DNA of 64,000 nucleotides, from contig OMWK01000008.1 of assembly GCA_900314745.1 (NCBI GenBank), positions 85,795-149,794 of the forward strand, in the 5' to 3' direction. The position numbers and the translations under genes were made by a program. This stretch comes from an uncultured Eubacteriales bacterium. Lineage in GTDB: Bacteria; Bacillota; Clostridia; Saccharofermentanales; Saccharofermentanaceae. A model generated the notes under the pieces. That model saw nothing but the letters and a program-made list of their open reading frames with translations. It was not told where the DNA came from and did not search any database. Positions 1 to 7,902 of the stretch are shown here, one piece after another (position 1 is the first letter of the stretch; each line of letters opens with the position of its first letter).

Positions 1-2
1 TT

Positions 3-452
3 GACAGCTCGGTACCGGAGGTTGAAGAGATTGCACGTGAGGCTGCTTCACAGGGTTCGAAGAATGAGAAGACGAATGAGAAGGCCAACAATCTTAAGGA
101 GCTCGCGGATAATGCGAGCGTCGTGTCCTATGGCTTCATAGGAGACCTTAAGTCCAAGGGACACAACTCTTTGGGAGACCTGGTCTTCCGCGATACGATG
201 ACGATGATCTGTGCGGCTAACCTTGCATCAGAGTCTATCGGCAAGGACAGGTTTACCGAATATCTGGAGAAGGGATTCTATGCGACCGGAAGGCTTCTCG
301 TATATCTTAACTTCGCAGGCACTCTCGCGGTCAACGAGAACGTGAGGGAGGCACTCATCGATTCGGTCACGGGTGTCCACAAGATATTCGCGGCATCCTT
401 AAGGACAGTCAGGAAATCCCAGAATAAGCAGGTCAACGCCACTGTGATCTGA
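3..452 (+). CDS. C-terminal part of an unidentified protein (5' end outside window)
   Basis: The frame is open from base 3, so the start lies upstream of the window. A GTG at 123 is in frame, but the codons before it are also coding-like, so it is probably internal. The visible 149 residues begin with a charged, Glu/Lys/Asn-rich stretch. An apparently helical segment follows, including LVFRDTMTMICAANLAS and GRLLVYLNFAGTLAVNENV, and the protein ends RKSQNKQVNATVI. There is no clear transmembrane helix, signal peptide or catalytic motif, and I do not recognise the family. Codon use (AAG, GAG, CTT, ATC) matches the neighbours, so the frame is real. Confidence 0.75.
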   Translation, partial: DSSVPEVEEIAREAASQGSKNEKTNEKANNLKELADNASVVSYGFIGDLKSKGHNSLGDLVFRDTMTMICAANLASESIGKDRFTEYLEKGFYATGRLLVYLNFAGTLAVNENVREALIDSVTGVHKIFAASLRTVRKSQNKQVNATVI

Positions 453-471
453 GGGATAAACACGGGTCGCC

Positions 472-515
472 AATTCGGAATCCGGATTCGTTTTGTTCGG
501 GCCGGATTCCGAATT
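472..515 (+). terminator. Inverted repeat after the first gene, possible terminator
   Basis: Fourteen-base perfect arms (AATTCGGAATCCGG at 472-485 and its complement at 502-515) flank a 16-base loop, 20 bases after the stop codon. The stem is strong, but the following sequence is A-rich (ATCAATAACAAAAT) and has no T-tract on this strand. It may be an atypical terminator, an mRNA 3'-end stabiliser or a protein-binding palindrome. Confidence 0.45.
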
Positions 516-551
516 ATCAATAACAAAATATCGAATAACAATAAAATTATC

Positions 552-580
552 TTGCTTAACGAGAAGTTGCATGTTAGTAT
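552..580 (+). promoter_or_regulatory. Promoter for the DUF6688 gene
   Basis: TTGCTT (552-557), 17 bases, then TAGTAT (575-580). A TG one base before the -10 (TG-T-TAGTAT) gives an extended -10. The -10 itself matches only 4 of 6 positions. The distance to the start codon allows a short leader with the AGGAG site. Confidence 0.45.
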
Positions 581-603
581 GTCCTCGATAAGGAGATGTG
601 AAG

Positions 604-1719
604 ATGAATTCGATTTTTAATCACCCCGAGATATTGATAGGTTATCTGATAATGATACTCATAGTGGCTGTTATTCCCGGCGGACTTACGATCAGGAACA
701 TCATGAACTGCATTGTGAAGAAACCGAAGTTCGAGAAGGGCTTTGCGGTATTGACGGTAATAATCGGCGGAATATTCTATCTGCTGTTATTAGCTTTTTA
801 CCAGATCGAAGGAGACTGGTATGAGCCTATCTATCCGGATCAGCTTCATAACCCGCTGTCTTCGGAATATTTCCCGGCACTTATGCTTCCCGTTATGATC
901 GGAACCGTAGGTTACTTTGTGCTCCTGTTTACAAAGGCTGACAGTATTCCTCCTCTGGTCTCCGTATATCTTATCGCGAATCTGATCCTTCTTAACGTTA
1001 TACAGATAGCTCTGGCCGTTCAGATGTATAAGGTTGTAAGTACACAATGGATCGGATATCTGTTCTATGTCTATCACTTTAATGTCCTGCTTCTGTCCAC
1101 GCGCGTTATCGTGAAGCATATGAAGGAGCAGGTCGCTTACTATAAGACAAGGGAAGATCAGATGTGTGACCGCCCGGGAGTTAAGCTGATGTACATCTGG
1201 GCGTCAAGAATGTCCGGGTACGCTTTCCCGATCCTTCTCATGCTGTTCTTTGTTGTCGCGCTCCTTGAGATATTCTTCGTTCTCGCAGGTCAGGGGCTCG
1301 ACGCTCCGGTCAAGGCGTTTACCGACACTGCCGACTGGACTTTCTCACAGCAGATCCCGCCGCCGCCCTTGGAGTATGAAGGTCATTATCTTTGCACGGT
1401 AGCGGCAGGCGGACACGGGAAGGTCGTTAAGCCCATAAGGCTTGGACGAAGAAGAGGCGCAGTCATAGTCGTAAACCGTCAGCTTTGTGTCGCGAATGCT
1501 TTCGAGGAGGCTGTTGCAGAGAGATTCCCCACACTTCACAGGAAGATACGCCATGCTTACGATACATACGGATACCCGCTGTCGAATCTCATCACGACCA
1601 GAGGCAGAGCGGATGCCGTATACATTCTCATGAAGCCTCTGGAGTGGGTGTTCCTTCTGTACCTGTATCTTACTGATGCGCGCCCTGAAGAGAGGATCAG
1701 CCGCCAATATAAGATGTAA
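604..1719 (+). CDS. DUF6688 family membrane protein
   Basis: A 371-aa protein starting at ATG 604, eight bases after AGGAG (591-595). The in-frame GTG at 598 is only two bases from that site and is rejected. About six hydrophobic segments span residues ~10-30, 45-65, 90-110, 120-145, 150-170 and 205-235. A soluble C-terminal region follows with GHYLCTVAAGGHGKVVKP, VVNRQLCVANAFEE and the terminal MKPLEWVFLLYLYL. I recognise this C-terminal pattern as DUF6688, whose function is unknown. The gene stands alone between an inverted repeat and the WYL gene. Family assignment is from memory of the motif and was not searched. Confidence 0.7.
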   Translation: MNSIFNHPEILIGYLIMILIVAVIPGGLTIRNIMNCIVKKPKFEKGFAVLTVIIGGIFYLLLLAFYQIEGDWYEPIYPDQLHNPLSSEYFPALMLPVMIGTVGYFVLLFTKADSIPPLVSVYLIANLILLNVIQIALAVQMYKVVSTQWIGYLFYVYHFNVLLLSTRVIVKHMKEQVAYYKTREDQMCDRPGVKLMYIWASRMSGYAFPILLMLFFVVALLEIFFVLAGQGLDAPVKAFTDTADWTFSQQIPPPPLEYEGHYLCTVAAGGHGKVVKPIRLGRRRGAVIVVNRQLCVANAFEEAVAERFPTLHRKIRHAYDTYGYPLSNLITTRGRADAVYILMKPLEWVFLLYLYLTDARPEERISRQYKM

Positions 1720-1773
1720 CACACAGGATCTTTTGGTGTACAATTAATAGTACTACTTCCAGGAGGTCCCGTT

Positions 1774-2838
1774 ATGGCGAATACCGAACATTCTAAGCTG
1801 AAGCTTCTATACCTTTACCATTACTTCAGGAAATACGTTAAGGCCGAACCGCCTGAAGACGGGACGTCCATGAGCGATATGCTCAGCTACCTGAATGAGA
1901 TGACCGGCGAGGATTTTGAGAGGAAGTCCGTCTACTCGGATATAACGAGACTTAACACCTTTGCACGTACGGTAGGGCTTTGCGAGCCGTACGATGACTG
2001 GATATCCCTTGACGGCAAGACGTATAAGAGAGGCGAAGTCATAGGCGATCTTACCTTCGATGAGGCGAGGCTCATAGTCGACGCCATCAACGCGACGGAT
2101 TTTATCGACAGCGGCCTGTGTGAGAAGATCAAGGCGATGTATCCGACGTATTTCAAGGCGGGATATAACTCGGTCATTCCCCACGATGACAGATCCGCAA
2201 TGAAGAAGTACATCTATTACCTCAACACGATCAGAAGGGCGATAGATGAAGGCATAGTCATAACATTTAAGTATGGTTATCTCGTAGCATCGGGAATCAG
2301 GGGCGCGAGCGAGAAGAAGGTGTCGCCGCTGGGCCTTGATTTCAACAACTCACATTACTATCTCATCGCCGTCGATAACGAGGCGGTCGAGAACGGAACG
2401 GATAAGCAGGATGCTATCAAGAATTACAGACTCGACAGGATCAGGGGCATCAATCTTTGCATCGATGACAAGTACATCACGTTCAAGAACAGGGATGAGA
2501 CCTTAAGGAAGTTCGTGAAGTCATCCGTGGATGCGTACGCATATAAGGGCAAGGACGACCGCACCGTCATGATCACACTGACAAGTGATGACGAGAAGAG
2601 ACTTCTTAAGGCCTACACGGGATTCGCGGATAATATGAAGACCTCGATCATCTCGGACAGAATAAATGACGGAACGATAGTATTCTCGGTCCGTACGGGA
2701 CTTGTGCCGCCGTTCTTCCAGACCCTCTTCAAGGTGTCCATGTACGAGGGCGTCACCATGGTCATAGATGATGAAGACGTCAAGAAGAAGTACTCCGAGT
2801 ACCTCAATAAAGCCCTCGGCAGCTGTAAATTGCAATAA
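1774..2838 (+). CDS. WYL domain transcriptional regulator
   Basis: A 354-aa protein with ATG 1774 after a strong AGGAGG (about 1761-1766). The first ~90 residues resemble an HTH_11/DeoR-type winged helix (KLLYLYHYFRKYV, with DITRLNTFARTVGL as the likely recognition region). A WYL-type ligand-sensing domain follows from about residue 145 (ITFKYGYL, KVSPLGLDFNNSHYYLIAVD, NYRLDRIRGI), then the C-terminal WCX-like extension. WYL regulators commonly bind nucleotides or nucleic-acid fragments and control DNA-damage or defence genes. No such target is adjacent here, so its regulon is unknown. The alaS promoter overlaps its last codons. Confidence 0.85.
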   Translation: MANTEHSKLKLLYLYHYFRKYVKAEPPEDGTSMSDMLSYLNEMTGEDFERKSVYSDITRLNTFARTVGLCEPYDDWISLDGKTYKRGEVIGDLTFDEARLIVDAINATDFIDSGLCEKIKAMYPTYFKAGYNSVIPHDDRSAMKKYIYYLNTIRRAIDEGIVITFKYGYLVASGIRGASEKKVSPLGLDFNNSHYYLIAVDNEAVENGTDKQDAIKNYRLDRIRGINLCIDDKYITFKNRDETLRKFVKSSVDAYAYKGKDDRTVMITLTSDDEKRLLKAYTGFADNMKTSIISDRINDGTIVFSVRTGLVPPFFQTLFKVSMYEGVTMVIDDEDVKKKYSEYLNKALGSCKLQ

Positions 2839-2858
2839 GGGTACATTCGTTTTATAAT
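2830..2858 (+). promoter_or_regulatory. Promoter for alaS
   Basis: TTGCAA (2830-2835), exactly 17 bases, then a perfect TATAAT (2853-2858). The -35 lies in the last codons of the WYL gene, whose stop codon is 2836-2838. Predicted transcription starts near 2865, leaving a leader of under 30 bases, which is too short for a T-box. Confidence 0.75.
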
Positions 2859-2892
2859 CCATAGGTTTATAAGATAAGGAGAAATAATATAT

Positions 2893-5568
2893 ATGGAACC
2901 TCTCGGCTTAAATGAGATTAGAGAAAGATACCTGTCATTCTTCGAGTCCAAGGGACACCTTCGTCTTCCGTCATTCTCGCTCGTACCTCAGAACGATCCT
3001 TCGATCCTTCTGATCAATGCGGGCATGACGCCTATGAAGCCTTACTTCACGGGAGCTGAGACTCCCCCGAGTAAGAGAGTAACGACATGCCAGAAGTGCA
3101 TCCGTACTCCCGATATCGAGAACGTAGGACACACATCAAGACACGGAACATACTTCGAGATGCTCGGTAACTTCTCTTTCGGTGATTACTTCAAGGATGA
3201 AGTCATTCCGTGGGCATGGGAGTTCCTTACTGAGAATCTTCAGATCGAGCCCGAGAAGCTCTATCCTTCAGTATTCCTCGAGGACGATGAGGCTTATGCG
3301 ATCTGGAGAGACAAGATCGGCGTACCCGAAGAGAGGATCGTAAGACTCGGCAAGGAAGATAATTTCTGGGAGCACGGTACAGGTCCCTGCGGCCCCTGCT
3401 CTGAGATCTACTTCGACAGAGGAATCGAGCACGGATGTGGCAAGCCCGACTGTAAGCCCGGCTGCGAGTGCGACAGATTCGTAGAGATCTGGAACCTCGT
3501 TTTCTCACAGTTCGACCGTCAGGAGGACGGCTCATACCTTCCTTTGAAGCAGAAGAACATCGACACCGGCGCAGGTCTCGAGAGAGTTGCCTGTGTTATG
3601 CAGGGTGTTGATAACCTCTTTGAGGTAGATACTGTAAGAAGAATACTCGATACAGTCTGCAATATCGCAGGCAAGACATATAACGCGAACCACGATGACG
3701 ACGTAGCTATCAGAGTTATCACTGACCACATGAGATCTTCCACCATGATGATCTCCGACGGCGTTCTTCCGAGTAACGAGGGCAGAGGCTACGTCTTAAG
3801 AAGACTTATGAGAAGAGCTGCAAGATTCGGCCGTCTCCTCGGCATCGAGAGACTCTTCCTCACGGAAGTTGCCGAAGTCGTTATCGATCAGAACAAGGAC
3901 GCATATCCCGACCTTGCTGCAAGACATGACTACATCATGAAGATAATCGCTCTCGAGGAGGAGGCTTTCCACAGAACTGTTGCTTCAGGAACAGAGATTC
4001 TCAACGAGATGATCGAGAATGCAAAGAAGGAAGGCAAGGCTGAGCTTGCAGGGGAGGATGCTTTCAAGCTTCACGATACATACGGCTTCCCTCTCGATCT
4101 TACCAAGGAGATAGCAAAGGACGCCGGACTTTCCGTAGATGAGGAAGGCTTCAAGGCTTCCATGAAGAAGCAGAAGGATGCTGCAAGAGCTGCAACCAAG
4201 GAGAAGGTCGATACCGCATGGGGCGGAACATCCCTTCCTTCCGAGGTTACAGCCGATACATCCGTTACTGAGTACTTAGGCTACGATTCGCTCGACTGTG
4301 ATGCGAAGATCCTCCATATCATCAAGAAGGACGAAGAGGGCAACCTGTTCTCCGAGGATGAGGCGTTCAGCGGCGATGAAGTGATCATCATTCTCGATAA
4401 GACTACGGCTTATGCAACGATGGGCGGTCAGATTCACGACGACGGTGCCATCGAGGGTGACGGCTTCAAGGCTGTCATCAAGTCAGTCGAGAAGGATTCA
4501 TCCGGTAAGTATCTCCATACTGTATCCGTAACAGAGGGTACTGCCAAGAAGGGCAATACCGTTACCGTTAAGGTATGCAAGAAGACAAGACTTTCAATTG
4601 CACGTAACCATACGGCTACACATATGCTTCTCGCTGCATTGAGATCAGTTCTCGGAACGCACGTCGAGCAGGCAGGTTCATTCGTAGGTTCCGACAGATT
4701 AAGATTCGACTTCAACCACTTCCAGGCAATGACTGAGGAAGAGATCGAGAAGGTCGAGTCCATCGTAAATGACGTAATACTTCAGGATCTCCCCGTTATC
4801 ACAAAGGAGATGAGCATCGATGATGCTAAGAAGCTCGGTGCTATCGCGATCTTCGGTGAGAAGTACGGAGAGAGGGTAAGAGTTGTATCCGTAGGTGACT
4901 TCGAGAATGCATTTGACCTCGAGTTCTGCGGCGGTACACATCTTACATCCACGGCTCAGGCAGGACAGTTCAGGATCGTATCCGAGACAGGTATCGCTTC
5001 CGGCACGAGAAGAATCGAAGCCGTAACAGGTGCCAAGTGCTACGAGATGGCAAAGGCTGACAGGGCTTTGATCAAGGAGACAGCTTCCGTTCTTAAGGTC
5101 AACCACGACCAGATCGCTGAGAAGAGCGCTTCCGTTCTTTCCGACCTTAAGGCTTCACAGAAGGAGATCGCTTCGATGAAGAAGGCTGCTGCCGGTAACT
5201 TCGCTGACGAGTCTGTTTCCAAGGCAGTTGAGATCGGCGGCGTCAAGGCTGTAATCACGGCGTGCGAGGCTGAAGATGCTCCCGCACTTCGTGATACTGC
5301 AGACAAGATCAGAGACAAGATCGGCTCAGGCGTTGTATTCCTCGCAAGCGCAGCTGACGGTAAGGTCCTCTTCACGGCAATGGCTACCAAGGATGCCGTT
5401 GATAAGGGCGCTCACTGCGGCAACATCATCCGCGAAGCAGCTAAGATCTGCGGCGGCGGTGGCGGCGGAAGACCCGACATGGCTCAGGCCGGCGGTAAGG
5501 ACGCAAGCAAGCTTGATGAGGCTTTGAAGGCAGTTGAGGAAGCTCTTAAGGCTCAGATCGGAGGATAA
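2893..5568 (+). CDS. alaS: Alanine--tRNA ligase
   Basis: A full-length 891-aa class II synthetase that charges tRNA-Ala in the cytosol. The N-terminal catalytic core carries FFESKGH and the motif-2 region around TCQKCIRTPDIENVG. The C-terminal half has the editing domain with zinc ligands H573-T-A-T-H577 and C679-G-G-T-H683, which removes mischarged Ser or Gly. The end is the oligomerisation/C-Ala domain with the glycine-rich CGGGGGGRPDMAQAGG. ATG 2893 follows AAGGAG. The gene reads into the HIT gene with only four bases between, so the two are co-transcribed from the promoter at 2830-2858. Confidence 0.98.
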   Translation: MEPLGLNEIRERYLSFFESKGHLRLPSFSLVPQNDPSILLINAGMTPMKPYFTGAETPPSKRVTTCQKCIRTPDIENVGHTSRHGTYFEMLGNFSFGDYFKDEVIPWAWEFLTENLQIEPEKLYPSVFLEDDEAYAIWRDKIGVPEERIVRLGKEDNFWEHGTGPCGPCSEIYFDRGIEHGCGKPDCKPGCECDRFVEIWNLVFSQFDRQEDGSYLPLKQKNIDTGAGLERVACVMQGVDNLFEVDTVRRILDTVCNIAGKTYNANHDDDVAIRVITDHMRSSTMMISDGVLPSNEGRGYVLRRLMRRAARFGRLLGIERLFLTEVAEVVIDQNKDAYPDLAARHDYIMKIIALEEEAFHRTVASGTEILNEMIENAKKEGKAELAGEDAFKLHDTYGFPLDLTKEIAKDAGLSVDEEGFKASMKKQKDAARAATKEKVDTAWGGTSLPSEVTADTSVTEYLGYDSLDCDAKILHIIKKDEEGNLFSEDEAFSGDEVIIILDKTTAYATMGGQIHDDGAIEGDGFKAVIKSVEKDSSGKYLHTVSVTEGTAKKGNTVTVKVCKKTRLSIARNHTATHMLLAALRSVLGTHVEQAGSFVGSDRLRFDFNHFQAMTEEEIEKVESIVNDVILQDLPVITKEMSIDDAKKLGAIAIFGEKYGERVRVVSVGDFENAFDLEFCGGTHLTSTAQAGQFRIVSETGIASGTRRIEAVTGAKCYEMAKADRALIKETASVLKVNHDQIAEKSASVLSDLKASQKEIASMKKAAAGNFADESVSKAVEIGGVKAVITACEAEDAPALRDTADKIRDKIGSGVVFLASAADGKVLFTAMATKDAVDKGAHCGNIIREAAKICGGGGGGRPDMAQAGGKDASKLDEALKAVEEALKAQIGG

Positions 5569-5572
5569 TCCC

Positions 5573-5914
5573 ATGTGCATTTTCTGTGACATAATCGATG
5601 GCAAGATCCCTTCAACCAAGGTATATGAGAACGATAAAGTTCTTTGCATCAGGGACATCAATCCCGTTGCTCCGACTCATGTCCTCGTTCTTCCCAAGAA
5701 GCACTTCGATGACATCATCGACTGCTCCAAGTCTGAAGACGGCGCCGTATATCTTGATGCAGTCTCCAAGGCAGTAGCCGAGGTAGCTAAGATCGACGGA
5801 CTCGACAAGGGATTCCGCGTAATCAACAACTGCGGTGAAGATGGCGGACAGACAGTCATGCATCTTCATTTCCATGTCATCGGAGGACTGAAGCTCACGG
5901 AGAAGATAATTTGA
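5573..5914 (+). CDS. HIT family nucleotide-binding protein
   Basis: A 113-aa histidine-triad protein starting at ATG 5573, eight bases after GGAGG in the end of alaS. Family features are MCIFCDIIDGKIPSTKVYEND at the N-terminus and the active-site triad HLHFHVIGG near residue 100. HIT (Hint-type) enzymes hydrolyse AMP-lysine or nucleoside phosphoramidates. Hint proteins can act on aminoacyl-adenylates, so the position after alaS is suggestive, although the link is inference. Two cysteines in CIFC may bind zinc. Its stop overlaps the TTG start of the next gene. Confidence 0.92.
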   Translation: MCIFCDIIDGKIPSTKVYENDKVLCIRDINPVAPTHVLVLPKKHFDDIIDCSKSEDGAVYLDAVSKAVAEVAKIDGLDKGFRVINNCGEDGGQTVMHLHFHVIGGLKLTEKII

Positions 5915-6459
5915 GCTCCGGACTGACGGAACTTGAGAAAAGGGCATTATTATATCTGAACTTCAGGGGTGAAGCTTCTGAAGAACAGCTCAGTATGGTA
6001 CGTAAGGCGATCGACGAGGTAAAGTCGGTCGCTCGTCCTGTTTTTACGGTCAAATACTATAAGATTGACGAGTGTCCGATAGACCTGTCTTTTAACAGTC
6101 TGCAGACGATGTTCGAGAAGGGCGGATCCGATTCGGTAGCGTTTCTCGTGTCGACTTTGGGCGTGTCGGTTGACCGTCGTATCGATCGTTTGAAAGACTC
6201 TGATCCTGCGAAAATGGTGCTTTTCGACGCGGCCGCGAACGCCTACATAGAGGAGGTCACCAACGAGTACCAGAAGCGCCTGGGCCTGAAGTCCCAGACC
6301 TTCCGCTTCGCACCCGGTTATGGCGACGTGCCTTTGTCATTGCAAAAGCAGATATTCGACAACATCCCCGAGACCTCGCGAATGGGGCTCACATTGGACG
6401 GCGGCTGCCTCATGCACCCGTTCAAATCGATGACGGGCATAATCGGGTTTGTAAGCTGA
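5911..6459 (+). CDS. Free-standing methionine synthase activation-domain protein
   Basis: A 182-aa protein starting at TTG 5911, which overlaps the HIT stop and follows GGAG (5899-5902) by eight bases. The C-terminal half has the MetH activation-domain pattern RFAPGYGDVPLSLQKQIF and GLTLDGGCLMHPFKSMTGIIGF, which binds AdoMet during reductive reactivation of oxidised cob(II)alamin. In E. coli this is the last domain of MetH. Here it is a separate polypeptide, and the nearby MetH (7903-10326) lacks it, so the two probably work together. The stop overlaps the next ATG by one base. Confidence 0.88.
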   Translation: MSSGLTELEKRALLYLNFRGEASEEQLSMVRKAIDEVKSVARPVFTVKYYKIDECPIDLSFNSLQTMFEKGGSDSVAFLVSTLGVSVDRRIDRLKDSDPAKMVLFDAAANAYIEEVTNEYQKRLGLKSQTFRFAPGYGDVPLSLQKQIFDNIPETSRMGLTLDGGCLMHPFKSMTGIIGFVS

Positions 6460-7364
6460 TGAACAGGCTTCAGGCGAACATCTGCCTTCTGTGCGTAACG
6501 CTCTGCTGGTCGACAGAGGTAATTATCTTTGCCTGTATTCCTGATTCGGTTCCTCCGTTTGCCACGACGTGTATCACTTCGATAGCAGGAGCCATGCTCC
6601 TTTGTCTGTCTTTCCTGAAGCGCATTAAGGAAACGATCCGGCGGGAGGGTGCAGGACTCATCAGAAGATCCCTTCTTCTCGGTGTGCTTAACTGTGCTTA
6701 TAATCTTCTGTATCTTTACGGGCTTAAGTATTTCGATGTATCTTCGGGTGCTTTTACTCTGTCAATGACGGCAGTCGTTCTGCCGGTAATTCTGTTTACT
6801 GCCAGAAGGAAGGTAAGTCTTAAGACATGGATCTCGGCGGCATTGGTCTTTGCCGGAATCCTTCTTGCCGTCGGATCTAATGCCGGTGTAGGCCAGTTTA
6901 TCGGGGGTGTGCTGATCGCTTCAGGATGCATTATTCGCGCGGTATTCATAATTCTGCTTAATGATTATTCGGCTTCCGGTGATCCGGTCTCTTTATCCGC
7001 CGTTATATCTGCCATAGTCGGAGTCTTATCTGCAGTTCTCTGGCTTATTACAGACCCCAAAGGATTCGGAGTTCTTCCGTGGAATACGCAGATCATCGCG
7101 AGCCTTGTCATATATTCGTACTTCATAGTGGCATTCGCACAGACGCTCAACATATTCGCTCAGAAGCAGTCGACGCCTGCCAATGCTACGATTATTTATT
7201 CGATGGAGATCGTAATGTCCGTTTTGTGGGGCACGGTTCTTCCGGCAAGTCTTATCGACAGGATCGAGCTTACTCCCTGGATCATATGCGGATTAGTAAT
7301 GGTCGTGCTCGGAAATCTCGTCGTGTTAATACCTTCGCGTCAGGAGAAGACAGGTGAAGCATAA
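6459..7364 (+). CDS. EamA/DMT-family membrane transporter
   Basis: A 301-aa integral membrane protein with about ten hydrophobic helices in two similar halves, the EamA repeat arrangement. The second half has ATIIYSMEIVMSVLWGTVL followed by a last helix VMVVLGNLVVLIP, as is usual in drug/metabolite transporters. The ATG at 6459 overlaps the preceding stop (ATGA), indicating translational coupling. Substrate is not visible. Its place inside the methionine block suggests an amino acid or related metabolite, which is inference only. Confidence 0.85.
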   Translation: MNRLQANICLLCVTLCWSTEVIIFACIPDSVPPFATTCITSIAGAMLLCLSFLKRIKETIRREGAGLIRRSLLLGVLNCAYNLLYLYGLKYFDVSSGAFTLSMTAVVLPVILFTARRKVSLKTWISAALVFAGILLAVGSNAGVGQFIGGVLIASGCIIRAVFIILLNDYSASGDPVSLSAVISAIVGVLSAVLWLITDPKGFGVLPWNTQIIASLVIYSYFIVAFAQTLNIFAQKQSTPANATIIYSMEIVMSVLWGTVLPASLIDRIELTPWIICGLVMVVLGNLVVLIPSRQEKTGEA

Positions 7365-7890
7365 GATAAGGACATACATTCTTCTTGTTTTTGTTTATCT
7401 GATCGTGGCTGCCCCGTTCAAAGTGATGGAGGTTATCCCGGGGTTCGCGGATATACGCCCGGTAACCTTGCTCGGACCTATATATGCTCTGTTTTACGGT
7501 ATACCCGGATGCGTTATATTCGCGGTGATGAATCTTGTTATGGATATAGTGTCAGGGGATATTGCATGGTCATGTATCGCGGGCCTTCTTGCGAACTTCG
7601 CAGGACCTTTCTTCATCCTTTATTACTGGAAGAGGATGTCCCGGGAGGATCTGCATCTTCGATCCATGAGCAACATAATGAAGCATATAGTGCTAATCAT
7701 CTTCTCTGCGGTGCTCGAGGCGGTCATAATAACTCCGTCCGTTGCTTTCCTGTATGATGTTGACTGGAAGCTGTTCTTTATCTCGGTTCTTCTTAATACT
7801 TCCGCATTTCCTATTCTGTTCGGCATCCCTCTTACTGTTTTTATTCAGGAGGAACTTGGGTTTAAACAGATATCACGGAAGGATATGTGA
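7354..7890 (+). CDS. ECF-transporter S-component-like membrane protein
   Basis: A 178-aa, five- to six-helix protein starting at GTG 7354, inside the end of the EamA gene (11-base overlap). Residues ~30-65 (FADIRPVTLLGPIYALFYG, then a helix with NLVMDIVSGD and GLLANFAGPFFILYYW) resemble the IRP...GP...GN..D pattern of energy-coupling-factor S components, which bind vitamins or related cofactors. No ECF ATPase or T-component lies in the window, so it would need a shared module elsewhere. The position just before metH makes a cobalamin- or methionine-related substrate tempting but unproven. Confidence 0.6.
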   Translation: MKHKIRTYILLVFVYLIVAAPFKVMEVIPGFADIRPVTLLGPIYALFYGIPGCVIFAVMNLVMDIVSGDIAWSCIAGLLANFAGPFFILYYWKRMSREDLHLRSMSNIMKHIVLIIFSAVLEAVIITPSVAFLYDVDWKLFFISVLLNTSAFPILFGIPLTVFIQEELGFKQISRKDM

Positions 7891-7902
7891 TACACTTACG
7901 CT

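Noticed and set aside
598..603. GTG 598 as start of the DUF6688 protein
   Set aside because: It is two bases from the AGGAG site. ATG 604 has normal spacing.
2859..2892. T-box leader for alaS (and likewise for proS at 26021-26055)
   Set aside because: The leaders are too short, and no T-box sequence or antiterminator is present.
7864..7902. Cobalamin or SAM riboswitch before metH
   Set aside because: Only 12 bases separate metH from the preceding gene, and no leader structure exists upstream of the cluster.
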